Shown here: piece after piece, positions 29,024 to 38,368 of the stretch | How the letters are laid out: each line of letters starts with the position of its first letter | Numbering within the stretch: the stretch's first letter is position 1 | Virus record (IMG/VR): IMGVR_UViG_3300028393_000074 | Location: 1-60,219 of that record | DNA from: a virus | Direction: 5' to 3' (one strand) | Length of the DNA: 60,219 bases | Program-made: the position numbers and the translations under genes | The notes under the pieces: model-generated | The model's input: only the letters and a program-made list of their open reading frames with translations | Told to the model about the DNA's origin: nothing | Databases searched by the model: none

Positions 29024-32000
29024 ATGTCATTCCCAGTAAACCCAACCAGTGGACAGATCGCTGTAGTTAATAATATTGTATATTCTTATAACTCTTCAGG
29101 TACCGGTTATTGGACTAGAGTAGCAGCAAATACCAGTACACTTGCGATCACTGTTGCATCTTTAAACATTGCAAATACATCTAGCAGCACGTCAACTACA
29201 ACCGGAGCATTGATAGTTTCTGGCGGCGTGGGCATTGGTGGCGCCGTTTATATCGGAACATCTTCTTATATTGCTGGCGCACAGATCATTACCACTGCTA
29301 CCATTGGATTGTATGCTGCGGCATCCTCAGCCAGTACTGGTACAACTAGCACATTCACTATTTTAAGTACAGCAAATAGTTTTAGTACCACTACAGGCGC
29401 ATTGCAGGTGCGTGGCGGTGCAGGCATTGGCGGTAACTTATATGTCGGCGGAGCACTAAATGTTGTTGGAGTCAGCACATTAACTGGCAATTTATACACG
29501 TCAATCATTTATGATATTGCTGATACAAATTACCAAACATATCTATGGCCCACTGATACCAGTAAAATAGTCGGACTTTCAGCCAGGGGATCTGAGGTGG
29601 GCACCGGAAATGACACGCAGATTGGTTCTATATCAGTAACTCGAGGAGCAATTACTGCCGCGAATACTGCAACATTCTATGGGTTGTATAATAGGTCACT
29701 CAGTTATGCCGCAGGTATTGGTATAGATTTCAACGGCAATTTATGGTTTGGTAAAGTATCTGGTGGCGGTTCTGCATCCACTAGACAAAGCAATTTATTT
29801 TATAGTGATAATTCCGGCAACGTATATGCAGGCAATTCTTTTAGATCAAATGTATTTTATGCCAACAACACTGCATACTTTTTAGATTTTGCCACCACTG
29901 CTACTAAACATACTATACTATCAAATGCAGTCAGCACTGATTTGATTGGCTACGATCCTGCTATAGGAGTTTACATTGGCGGCACTGACAATAGGTACCT
30001 AACCAATGGTACGACATCGTCTGGCGGTCCACTATGGGTGATGACCGGCACCACTTATAATCTAATACATTCAGGAAATATTTCACAATATGCAGGAGCT
30101 TCAAGTACTACAACATTTACTAACCCTGTAATAATTAGATTAAACACTGTTGATACCATTGGCTCTACAGCTTCTACTCATTTAACATTAATTAACCCCA
30201 ATACCGGCGCTGCCAGTTCTGGAATTTATTGGAGATTTGCCAATCAGTCTGAGATACGTGCTAGCCTGCGTGTGAATGACTCTGGCGATATTATACATAA
30301 TTCTTTGAGCGGGAATTATAGATTCCAGCAAGATTCTGGTTCAAGTGCAACTAATTTTTTAAATTCTACAACATCATTTATGAGCGTCGATGGCGCAGGA
30401 AATGTATCGTTCCCTAAAAATATCACTGCTGCAAAATTAATCGACTACGATGATAATACATATTATCTAGATCCTAACTCTACTTCAACTATCAATCAGT
30501 TAACAATGAAAGGATTGTTTACAGCCACTGTTGTAGGCACAGCTAATACCTGGACTGATGTAGTTCTTGCCACTTCAAATCAAGGCGGAACATATATCAC
30601 TGCCAATAGACCAACTGTAGCCACTGGGGATGTGGGATATAAATGGTCAACTGGAAACTCTGCAATTTGGACCAATTACATACCAGCAAACGATGCGTAT
30701 ACATTGACATGGGGATTGCTCGGCGTCAAACAGTTCACTATGAATAGTGCTGGCAACATGTCAACACAGGTTCAAGGAGCAGCAATAGGGTCTCCTCAAT
30801 TTTATGATGCCAACAATTCCAGTTACTATATAAAACCTTCGGGATATTCATACTTAAACTCTTTAAACTTAGGCGGCTTGATCACCGGAATTAGCACAGG
30901 TACGGGCATACGTGTATTCAACAACGGTTCAAATAGTTTCACCAGCACGGTATTCTGGGGAGTCCCAACGTTAAATTATTATTGGAACTGGCAAACCGAC
31001 GCCGGCGGCAATGCAGCGTTATGGGGTTATCCATTTAACAATACTTCTACAAGAGTATTAACAGTAACTCCATCAGGCAATTGGGGATTCAATCAATCGA
31101 CATTACCTGGTGATGTTGACATGATCGGCGGTATATCAGTCACTGGTACTGGAACTACGCAAGTCAGTGTTATGAAAGGTTCGACGTCCGGATTCTCATT
31201 GAGAGTTTCAGATACAGTCTTTGGTGATTTTTCACTTTATGATAAGGCCCAGGGTAGTTGGAAATTGGCAATCAATGCGGCCAGGGGATCGGTTGGTGTT
31301 AATGCCACTGCCAATGCCGCATATGGATTGAATGTCGGCGGTGATATTAACATCGGCGGCAACATTTATCAAAACGGATCTGCCCTTACCAACAATGTCA
31401 ACACTGGCACATTTTCTGCAAATCAATATGCATGGTATGGAACTACTGGTGCAGGTGTTAGTCTTACACAAAATAATACATTTGAGACCAGTGCTATTTT
31501 TGGTGCGGATCATGTATTGGGTAGCGGATCTTTATATGATTTATTAGCATGGAATCCACCGAACACCACTGAATATTATAATTTTAATGGATTTACATTT
31601 GCATGGATCTCTGATGCAACAGATGTTAAACCTCTGTTCAACGGACAAAACTCTCAGATATCAGTCAGTAATAACTATACGCTTACCGGCGCAACTAAAC
31701 AAGGTGTTAGATTTACTTGGAGTACCTTTAGTAATAGATTCTGGGATGCATTATTGATCACTGGAAATACCGCAGGTGTAGCCTTAGATGTAACTATAGA
31801 AAGTTCTAATGACGGCGGGACAACCATCGTTACTCATGTTAGTCGAGCATCTATCGGATCTACAGCAGTAAATGGTATGCACTACTTGAGAAATCAAGCA
31901 ACCAATGCTAGTACTGGACAATGGTTTAGATTGACCATTAGAGAAACAACTGCTGTCACGGCTAGTGTTAATTTATACAACATAAGTCTTCTAGGAACTA

Positions 32001-34900
32001 AAGGCGCTGCTAACAGATTACTCAACTGGGATAATCAAAGAAATATAACTACCTACGGTAATTTAACAACCAATGTAGTTTATGATACAAATAATACTAG
32101 TTATTATCTCTCTCCTTCCAAGACTTCTAATCTGTTTACTGCAACACTGGCAGGTGACTTACTGACACAGGGACAGGGTAGATTTACTGGCTGGCAAAAT
32201 AATGTCGCCACTGCCACTAGAACTGCTGGATTAGGCGTTGAAGTGGGAGTTAATGCAGGTGCTGCATCGATATCAGCGTACAATAGAACTTCTGGGTTAT
32301 ATGACACACTGGGGATTTACGGAAGTCCGATCAAAATAATTCCCCAAACAACTGCTTCAGTATATATTGGCGGAACATGGTACGATAACGATGATCCTAG
32401 ATATTATGTTAAACCTGCCACCGGCACCGTAATCACCAATTTGAAAGCATTTGGATTGGTACAGGTTGTCAATACGGGCGGCAGCAGTTATAATGAGAAT
32501 ATTAGACTACCTAGGGCAGCCGATGGTATTGCCATGGTTTCGATGGCCACCGATCTTTCTGGAACTGGAAATATTTTAGGCCAATGGAATATTGTTGTAC
32601 AACCGACTACTGGCGGTGTTAATCAAGGTCAATTTAGCATACTCAACGGAAGTACAGCGTCATTCAGCATTGCCACTGCAACCAGCACAGCAACATTTGC
32701 GGCCAATGTGTATGCTCCAAAATATCTACAGGTAGGTGCAGATCAAACCTTTTTTATACAACAGGGACAAACATCCTATTTAAATGCACTACAGGTTGGT
32801 CCAATTGGCGGGTTGTTTGATGTATTGACAAAAGGTCCGTTGGATGATTACGCAAATACATTCACGTATGTGCATACTTCCTTAGGGGGAATTGGTGACC
32901 CTTTAAGAGATTTCAACACCGCAACATTGAGCTATGCATCTTATTCGGGATCTTTTTACGCAAATGCCAATACACCGGCATCGACTAATAACTGGTATAC
33001 ACTGTATCAAGCTGCCCATCGCGGAGGATCAGCTCCTAATGGTCCAGATTATAGTAGTCAAATCGCACTGCCAATGACCAGTGCGGATGCTCGTGATTAT
33101 ACTAGAATGTTTTTTAGGGTAAAAAATAATACCTCTTGGAAATCTTGGGCAGAAGTTTTTACTGTGGGCGCAACAAATCAGTCACAGGGATATACAATAT
33201 ACGCTCAAACGCTTTATGATTATGCCGATACTCGTTACAGTATATCCCCTAGTGGAACGTCGACGCTGTTAAATCTAAAGACTTATGGGTCTATCTCTGG
33301 ATACCTATCAGGTACACCTACCGCTGCTAGTTCTGGCGTCGTAGGCCCTCCCGATACTCGCGTGCCTGCACTACCTAGATTGGGATCTGCTGAATGGATA
33401 TTCCCTAGCACTACAGATGCCAATATTGGAACAAGTATAGGTGATTCTGGGTTGCCGGCCGGAAATAGAACCGTATATAGAGAGGGCTTATATACTTGGA
33501 AAAGTGCAACTAGTGCATTGGGTCCCACTGGATCGACCACTCCGTACTATGCAGCAGTTGGATTTGGCGCCGGCAGTAATGGTGCAGCAGAAATTGCAGC
33601 GTATCTGATATCCGGCGGTGCAGCCAACGATCAAGCAGTTGGACTACACTTTAGGACCTTGCGTGATAATGGTGCTGCTCCTTGGTCCAAGTGGACACAA
33701 ATATTAAATTCGACCACGCACGTATACGCAGCCAATTTAAATCAAAATTTAAGAACCACTGACAGCCCAACATTTAGTAGCATAACATTAACCAATACTC
33801 CAACATTTAACCAAATAAAAGCTGGTTCTTACTGGATCACCGGTGGCGACAATAATCAAGCCAAGTTCATAATGCCATGGAATGGCAATAATCAAGGCGG
33901 CATTGGTCCTTACTATGCTCCGGCCAACCCTCCAATAACAACTAGTCCTAGCGATCTTCAGAGTTTTAGATTTGATGAAGTATCATTATCTGGAACTTCA
34001 CCTACTTATCAATCAGCATATCAAGGCAGTACAGCAGTTTGTATATATTTAGGCGCTAAAAAGATATTTGGCTCGTCCGGTGCCGCCGCCTGGCACGATA
34101 CTGTAACTGGACTGAATGATTCCAATTTCCTCCTCAGCCTCATAGCCTCCGGTGTTACTAGACTCGGTGCAGCAGAATTTAAAAACGGTATCACACTAAC
34201 TGGCGATAATATAACCGCAAATCAAAGCGGCCGACTTAATCTCACACCGGGTCGCGGTATATTTGATGCGAGCTACTCATTTAATAAATCGACTGTAAAC
34301 GTATCTTCATTCGGTACTGTTGCAACTTTTGGACCTGGTTTATTTGGTTGGGATGGGTACGTAATTGGCGGAAATGCTTCTGCATATGATGCATCTTTTA
34401 TTAAGCAAAGTACAGGTCCAGAATTTGCTCTACGCGGCGGCGGTAGCCATTGGGCGATATATGCAAATGGTGCGGATGCCGGCGGCATAAGACGGATATC
34501 TTTGAATTCTGATACTGGAGGATTGATAAATGGTTCCTATTCAGTATCTGTTGGAGGAACACTCTATTGTACGCAGAACATATACGCTTACTCAGATAGG
34601 CGTAAAAAAACTAATATTGCCACTATTGACAACGCCTTGGGTAAAGTGCTGCAACTTAGGGGAGTCTACTATAATAGAATTGACCCTGAACCTGAAGACA
34701 TTGGTCGAAGAGATATAGGGGTTATCGCACAGGAAGTATTAGAAGTATTGCCAGAAGCTGTAAAACATTCTGAGCACACTGATGAATACAGCGTTAACTA
34801 CGGTAATATGGCAGGAATTTTCATCGAGGCTATAAAAGATCTTAAGAAAGAACTTGATGAATTAAAAGCAGAATTAAATATGCTCAAGGGCAATAAATAA
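29024..34900 (+). CDS. Giant tail fibre with C-terminal S74 chaperone domain
   Basis: 1958 residues. It starts MSFPVNPTSGQ with an N-terminal aromatic beta motif, then two fibre modules (residues about 60-145), then about 1700 residues of low-charge beta sequence with repeats such as DxNNTSYYLxPS (near 460, 590, 1030 and 1120). The C-terminus holds an intramolecular chaperone/peptidase S74 domain: SDRRKKTNI, with Ser1857 and Lys1862 at the spacing expected for the self-cleavage dyad, then DIGVIAQEVLEVLPEAV and a coiled coil ending at the terminus. From the family, this domain drives trimer folding of fibres or spikes and then removes itself. So the mature fibre likely ends near residue 1856. 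AAAGGA precedes the ATG. Confidence 0.8.
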   Translation: MSFPVNPTSGQIAVVNNIVYSYNSSGTGYWTRVAANTSTLAITVASLNIANTSSSTSTTTGALIVSGGVGIGGAVYIGTSSYIAGAQIITTATIGLYAAASSASTGTTSTFTILSTANSFSTTTGALQVRGGAGIGGNLYVGGALNVVGVSTLTGNLYTSIIYDIADTNYQTYLWPTDTSKIVGLSARGSEVGTGNDTQIGSISVTRGAITAANTATFYGLYNRSLSYAAGIGIDFNGNLWFGKVSGGGSASTRQSNLFYSDNSGNVYAGNSFRSNVFYANNTAYFLDFATTATKHTILSNAVSTDLIGYDPAIGVYIGGTDNRYLTNGTTSSGGPLWVMTGTTYNLIHSGNISQYAGASSTTTFTNPVIIRLNTVDTIGSTASTHLTLINPNTGAASSGIYWRFANQSEIRASLRVNDSGDIIHNSLSGNYRFQQDSGSSATNFLNSTTSFMSVDGAGNVSFPKNITAAKLIDYDDNTYYLDPNSTSTINQLTMKGLFTATVVGTANTWTDVVLATSNQGGTYITANRPTVATGDVGYKWSTGNSAIWTNYIPANDAYTLTWGLLGVKQFTMNSAGNMSTQVQGAAIGSPQFYDANNSSYYIKPSGYSYLNSLNLGGLITGISTGTGIRVFNNGSNSFTSTVFWGVPTLNYYWNWQTDAGGNAALWGYPFNNTSTRVLTVTPSGNWGFNQSTLPGDVDMIGGISVTGTGTTQVSVMKGSTSGFSLRVSDTVFGDFSLYDKAQGSWKLAINAARGSVGVNATANAAYGLNVGGDINIGGNIYQNGSALTNNVNTGTFSANQYAWYGTTGAGVSLTQNNTFETSAIFGADHVLGSGSLYDLLAWNPPNTTEYYNFNGFTFAWISDATDVKPLFNGQNSQISVSNNYTLTGATKQGVRFTWSTFSNRFWDALLITGNTAGVALDVTIESSNDGGTTIVTHVSRASIGSTAVNGMHYLRNQATNASTGQWFRLTIRETTAVTASVNLYNISLLGTKGAANRLLNWDNQRNITTYGNLTTNVVYDTNNTSYYLSPSKTSNLFTATLAGDLLTQGQGRFTGWQNNVATATRTAGLGVEVGVNAGAASISAYNRTSGLYDTLGIYGSPIKIIPQTTASVYIGGTWYDNDDPRYYVKPATGTVITNLKAFGLVQVVNTGGSSYNENIRLPRAADGIAMVSMATDLSGTGNILGQWNIVVQPTTGGVNQGQFSILNGSTASFSIATATSTATFAANVYAPKYLQVGADQTFFIQQGQTSYLNALQVGPIGGLFDVLTKGPLDDYANTFTYVHTSLGGIGDPLRDFNTATLSYASYSGSFYANANTPASTNNWYTLYQAAHRGGSAPNGPDYSSQIALPMTSADARDYTRMFFRVKNNTSWKSWAEVFTVGATNQSQGYTIYAQTLYDYADTRYSISPSGTSTLLNLKTYGSISGYLSGTPTAASSGVVGPPDTRVPALPRLGSAEWIFPSTTDANIGTSIGDSGLPAGNRTVYREGLYTWKSATSALGPTGSTTPYYAAVGFGAGSNGAAEIAAYLISGGAANDQAVGLHFRTLRDNGAAPWSKWTQILNSTTHVYAANLNQNLRTTDSPTFSSITLTNTPTFNQIKAGSYWITGGDNNQAKFIMPWNGNNQGGIGPYYAPANPPITTSPSDLQSFRFDEVSLSGTSPTYQSAYQGSTAVCIYLGAKKIFGSSGAAAWHDTVTGLNDSNFLLSLIASGVTRLGAAEFKNGITLTGDNITANQSGRLNLTPGRGIFDASYSFNKSTVNVSSFGTVATFGPGLFGWDGYVIGGNASAYDASFIKQSTGPEFALRGGGSHWAIYANGADAGGIRRISLNSDTGGLINGSYSVSVGGTLYCTQNIYAYSDRRKKTNIATIDNALGKVLQLRGVYYNRIDPEPEDIGRRDIGVIAQEVLEVLPEAVKHSEHTDEYSVNYGNMAGIFIEAIKDLKKELDELKAELNMLKGNK

Positions 34901-34916
34901 AGTTAGGAGAATAACA

Positions 34917-35312
34917 ATGTCAACATCCATTCCAGAACGAGTAGGAGTAGTCTATACAGACGGCACACCTACTGAGATTACATTTACTTGGAGAATCAAA
35001 AGCCTTAGTACCAAGAAAGAAGGCAGTTATAATAATGCGGTGGTGCAAACCTACTGGAATGTCATCGGCACAGATAGTCAAAATAAAACGGGGATATTTG
35101 ATGGGGCAACACCATTTACTACATCGGGACAATCTGGATTCATCGAATTTGCAGATTTACAAGAAGCTGATGTATTAGGTTGGATCAAGGACCAAGTGGT
35201 TGGTTCGTATGCTGATCATATTATGGAGCAAATACATCAGAAGCTTGATGCTCAGTATAATAGCATTTCTGATGCTGCTCTGCCATGGGCGCCCCCGGCT
35301 GAAACTGTCTAA
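34917..35312 (+). CDS. Small conserved phage protein at the end of the fibre run
   Basis: 131 residues. It starts MSTSIPERVGVVYTDGTPTE and contains ITFTWRIKSLSTKKEGSYNN and ENADVLGWIKDQ-like helices (ADLQEADVLGWIKDQVVG), ending AALPWAPPAETV. I believe similar small proteins occur next to fibre genes in T4-like cyanophages, but I cannot give a function. It has a strong TTAGGAG ribosome site and follows the S74 fibre by 16 bases. Its stop overlaps the stop of the convergent Nudix gene by four bases. Possible fibre assembly or tail protein. Confidence 0.55.
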   Translation: MSTSIPERVGVVYTDGTPTEITFTWRIKSLSTKKEGSYNNAVVQTYWNVIGTDSQNKTGIFDGATPFTTSGQSGFIEFADLQEADVLGWIKDQVVGSYADHIMEQIHQKLDAQYNSISDAALPWAPPAETV

Positions 35313-35758
35313 TTAGTTTTAAAAATATCTAATAAAACTTCTAATTTAGCCTTGACGACTTTATTGTTAAGGCTATTTTTTACGCCCTGATGAAGTGGTT
35401 TGGGCCAGCAGTCATAATTACACCATGCGTATCCGCTATGTTCAAAATTTAATACAGGGATAAACTCTTTTTCCACGATTAGAACATAGGTATTGTACTG
35501 GAAATTATTGTCATTGGATATAAAGAGTTCTAGGGGAATGACCTTTTTTATTTTAGGTGTAGCACCAACTTCTTCCTGAATTTCTCGATACAGTGAATCT
35601 ACTACAGTAGTATCAGTGGGTTCTTTTTTGCCGCCCACTAGTCCCCAAGTGCCTAAAGTTTTTTCGTGTGTACGCATCAGCAGTAAAAATCTGCGGGTAT
35701 CTTCGGCTAAAAATAATCCGCCACTGCAAATGATTTGATTTATAGGACTAAACGCCAT
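35309..35758 (-). CDS. Nudix hydrolase family protein
   Basis: 149 residues from ATG 35758; a TTG two codons upstream is an alternative. The Nudix box is at about residues 42-66: GGKKEPTDTTVVDSLYREIQ followed by EEVGA. The core REIQEEVG (58-65) is intact. The upstream part is one residue longer than the standard GX5EX7 spacing and has Asp where the first Glu is usual. Nudix proteins hydrolyse nucleoside diphosphates linked to another group; the substrate here is unknown. The start overlaps the end of gp15 by 19 bases, so it is the third gene of a gp14-gp15-Nudix unit and is probably translated by coupling. A rightward terminator is embedded in its coding sequence (35347-35381). Confidence 0.8.
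   Translation of the reverse strand: MAFSPINQIICSGGLFLAEDTRRFLLLMRTHEKTLGTWGLVGGKKEPTDTTVVDSLYREIQEEVGATPKIKKVIPLELFISNDNNFQYNTYVLIVEKEFIPVLNFEHSGYAWCNYDCWPKPLHQGVKNSLNNKVVKAKLEVLLDIFKTN
35347..35381 (+). terminator. Rightward terminator for the fibre operon, inside the Nudix gene
   Basis: A 12-bp stem (two GU pairs) formed by TAGCCTTGACGA and TTGTTAAGGCTA-type arms with a 5-base loop, followed by six Ts on the plus strand. It lies within the opposing Nudix coding region. Confidence 0.75.
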
Positions 35759-37125
35759 GACCAATTACTATACAATCCTTCAAAACTCTTACTCCAATTT
35801 CCGTTATCCCACTTATACTGGATACCTGTATATGAATTAGTTATGTAGGTTGTTGTGTCAACTGATGAAGAACTGAATATTACAGACCAATCAGTTCCGT
35901 TGTATTCAATAATATCGTTAGCATAAGCAATGAAGTCAGTACCGGTACTATTTTTCCAAGCAGTAGGCCCACTGTAGTTGGGTAATGCATGATCCGGATT
36001 TATGTCTTCCAATATTAGATATCTTGTGCCGCTGACTTTACCAGATGGATTGAATGTGTCTGGGTTAATGATAGCATCAACCGTGCCACGGCCATTAATT
36101 ACATCATTGCCGGGAATAGTATCAACATCGAAGGTCAACATCATTTGCGTTTCGTTGTTTGGGTCAAGTCTCATAAATGCGACGATTTCATTACCGTTAG
36201 GTGTAGTTAACCGTAACTGGCTTAATCCGGCAGTGAATTTTCCTGGATATCTATCTAAAATAGCCAACCAAGATACTGGTGGTTGATTGACATCATCCCC
36301 CTGTGACTCATACGATAACGCTTCTAACTTTGCAACACCGTTCAATACCAGCAAATTAAAGTTATTAAGAGTGACCACTACTTCAGTAGTTGGCTCAGTA
36401 AATATTTGGGCAGCATATCCAGATTTTAAATCATCGAGAGCAGTGTCAGTAGTGATGGGTAAAAACACATTAGTGATAATTTTAGTGATCACATTCATCT
36501 GTTTGACCTTGGCCGGCGGTGTGATCCAAACTGGAGCCTCAAATATTAGGCTGGCAATTTCCAAGTTTTCATCCATGCCTTGCGGAACAGTCCTAGTACT
36601 CCACTGACCCTGATCTGTCAGCGACAGCATACTTAAACTGGTCCAGTCGATATAGTTGTCAGTAGTCTGTAGATCTAAAGCAGGATTAAAAATATAAGCA
36701 ATCTGTTCTACTATCTGAAATTTTTGATCGCTGTTCATGGTCCATATATCTGCAGAGAATGTTATTTTATATGGACTAGGCATGATACGCTCTACAGTAT
36801 AATTGCCGCCCTGTGTATTAAGTAAATTTCCGTTGGCATCAACATCGCGTTCTCTTATCTGAACCTTACTGACAAAAGTAGGATCTTGTAATCTAGAACG
36901 ATCGTATCTAAAATCTTTTATATAACAGGCAATAAATGGTGCAGACGATAGGACATTTTCGCTGCCTTTCTTCAATATTTGTGCAGTCTGTCTACTGAGA
37001 TCTCCGTACCTAACTGGAATTTGTATTAAGTTTCCCTTGCCGTCCTTGTAGCTAAAGTTACTCATGACTCGTATAAACTGAGTCACGTACCTTCTTATTT
37101 GACCGTCGTAAAAATAATCACTCAT
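35740..37125 (-). CDS. 15: Tail completion and sheath stabiliser gp15, extended
   Basis: 461 residues. The N-terminus YFYDGQIRRYVTQFIRVMSN and then IQIPVRYGD match the T4 gp15 pattern (YFYNSSFRRYATL..., then VPITYA). MPSPYKITFSADIWTMNSDQ followed by KFQIVEQIAYIFNP, and LIFEAPVWITPP, are further matches. gp15 forms the hexameric ring capping the tail and contacting the last sheath and tube rings. T4 gp15 is 272 residues; here about 190 extra C-terminal residues include a beta motif (FIAYANDIIEYNGTDWSVIF, then YKWDNGNWSKSFEG). The ATG is one base after the gp14 stop without a clear ribosome site, so coupled translation is likely. The gene is on the minus strand, unlike the colinear 13-14-15 order of T4. 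Confidence 0.85.
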   Translation of the reverse strand: MSDYFYDGQIRRYVTQFIRVMSNFSYKDGKGNLIQIPVRYGDLSRQTAQILKKGSENVLSSAPFIACYIKDFRYDRSRLQDPTFVSKVQIRERDVDANGNLLNTQGGNYTVERIMPSPYKITFSADIWTMNSDQKFQIVEQIAYIFNPALDLQTTDNYIDWTSLSMLSLTDQGQWSTRTVPQGMDENLEIASLIFEAPVWITPPAKVKQMNVITKIITNVFLPITTDTALDDLKSGYAAQIFTEPTTEVVVTLNNFNLLVLNGVAKLEALSYESQGDDVNQPPVSWLAILDRYPGKFTAGLSQLRLTTPNGNEIVAFMRLDPNNETQMMLTFDVDTIPGNDVINGRGTVDAIINPDTFNPSGKVSGTRYLILEDINPDHALPNYSGPTAWKNSTGTDFIAYANDIIEYNGTDWSVIFSSSSVDTTTYITNSYTGIQYKWDNGNWSKSFEGLYSNWSWRLVL

Positions 37126-37126
37126 A

Positions 37127-38341
37127 TTAGTTGTCCGCGTTGGGTTTTAAGGCTTTGCTCAATGCTTGGCGTTCATTTATAATCTTACCGCCCACTGTTG
37201 ATGTTGTATTATTGTTAATGAAGCCAGTTTTTTGAGTTTTTCTAACCTGGGCACCCATTGTTATTGCAGCATAGTCATTAGCACCGGTGTTATCCATGGT
37301 CATCCTAACATTTTGTTCAAACATTTTCCAGTGTGTGCCTTCATATCTGAATAGTCTATTAGGCAAGTAGTCAGTACGCAAATAAAACTGTCCGTTCAAA
37401 GGGCTTGGTGGAAACGTAATACCTTGACTGAACGGAGAACCATTTGCAGGTATCCCGTCACCAGTTAGATAGCCTACATATAAATCTCTAGAAGGACTTT
37501 GTAATACAATACTGGCATCGAATGTGGCATTGTCAATGCTAACATCCATTCTATCATCAGATACATCAGCAATATTCATCAGCCCGTCATCTTTTAAAGG
37601 TAACACATAATATCCTGTGGTATCATATCCGCTTTTTGGTGCATCCAGCTCTGCCTGTGCGATGACCTGATTATTAATCTCAATACTTTTAGAATAGGTA
37701 CTGAGTAAATCTCTGAGTGTGCTTCCATCTCCGTTACCGCTATCAACATCTAGAATCTCTGCAAATTCTTGGCTATCAACTAGTGGTGAACATTTTGCTT
37801 TTAATAAATGAGGATACCAAGTAGGGCTAAATCCCGCTGCCGGCCTAGTTACTTCCTGTACTACATAAAATCTTTTTAGAGCTGTAATATTATTCTGATC
37901 TAATCCATAGTCATCTTGCAAGTGTGGCAACTCCAACACATCTCCAGCCATGAGTTTTCGACTGAGTGCATCAACACTAGTTTTTATATGGAAATGCATC
38001 ATGATATTATCGTTATTCAGCATTATGCCAAACTGTGTGAGATTGAAATCTAAATCCTGCATGGTATAAATTCCACGAATTATGTACACATCGGGATCAT
38101 ATTTCCTATCTCGATTCTCCATCAATAATACATCTTGGATACCTAATTCTGGAACAGTATTTCCGCTAGTATTAGGTTGAGCAGGTGAGGCTTCTCCCCC
38201 AACTTCGTCTGGGCTAACTGGACCTAAATATTTGTGGACATATATATCAGTGCCGCCAACTTGGAATTGTTCACCGATTATTCTATCTATGAATTTAAAA
38301 TCATTGCCCTTTTCGGGTTTGTATAAACTGAGTCTTGGCAT
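37127..38341 (-). CDS. 14: Neck protein, probably gp14
   Basis: 404 residues (MPRLSLYKPEKGNDFKFIDR...). Features include IQDVLLMENRDRKYDPDVYI, a phage structural-type GDVLELPHLQDD and the sequence YVVQEVTRPAAGFSPTWYPH. The general pattern (an early aliphatic region, then a GDxxxxP strand, then a terminal variable region) and the place between gp13 and gp15 fit gp14, the neck protein that with gp13 closes the head and receives the tail. T4 gp14 is 256 residues; this one has a C-terminal addition with the aromatic beta motif GQFYLRTDYLPNRLFRYEG. A minus-strand late-type box lies nine bases upstream of the ATG, predicting a leader of only about 3 nt. The gp14 call rests more on synteny than on sequence. 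Confidence 0.65.
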   Translation of the reverse strand: MPRLSLYKPEKGNDFKFIDRIIGEQFQVGGTDIYVHKYLGPVSPDEVGGEASPAQPNTSGNTVPELGIQDVLLMENRDRKYDPDVYIIRGIYTMQDLDFNLTQFGIMLNNDNIMMHFHIKTSVDALSRKLMAGDVLELPHLQDDYGLDQNNITALKRFYVVQEVTRPAAGFSPTWYPHLLKAKCSPLVDSQEFAEILDVDSGNGDGSTLRDLLSTYSKSIEINNQVIAQAELDAPKSGYDTTGYYVLPLKDDGLMNIADVSDDRMDVSIDNATFDASIVLQSPSRDLYVGYLTGDGIPANGSPFSQGITFPPSPLNGQFYLRTDYLPNRLFRYEGTHWKMFEQNVRMTMDNTGANDYAAITMGAQVRKTQKTGFINNNTTSTVGGKIINERQALSKALKPNADN

Positions 38342-38349
38342 AGTACTTG

Positions 38350-38355
38350 TATTTA
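38350..38355 (-). promoter_or_regulatory. Minus-strand late-type box for gp14-gp15-Nudix
   Basis: On the minus strand GTTAAATACAAGTACTATG. Predicted start near 38344, leaving about 3 nt before the gp14 ATG. It overlaps the opposing box at 38358. Confidence 0.5.
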
Positions 38356-38357
38356 AC

Positions 38358-38363
38358 TAAATA
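38358..38363 (+). promoter_or_regulatory. Late-type promoter box for gp13, leaderless geometry
   Basis: ACTAAATAATCGTATG. The last A is six bases before the A of the gp13 ATG at 38369; the spacer ATCGT is identical to that before the gene at 4773. Confidence 0.6.
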
Positions 38364-38368
38364 ATCGT

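Noticed and set aside
9285-35312. Possible diversity-generating retroelement acting on fibre genes
   Set aside because: No reverse transcriptase or template/variable repeat pair was seen; repeats are protein modules with general divergence, not A-biased differences.
38342-38368. Attachment site or inverted repeat between gp14 and gp13
   Set aside because: The AT-rich symmetry is explained by two overlapping opposing promoter boxes; no integrase is in the window.
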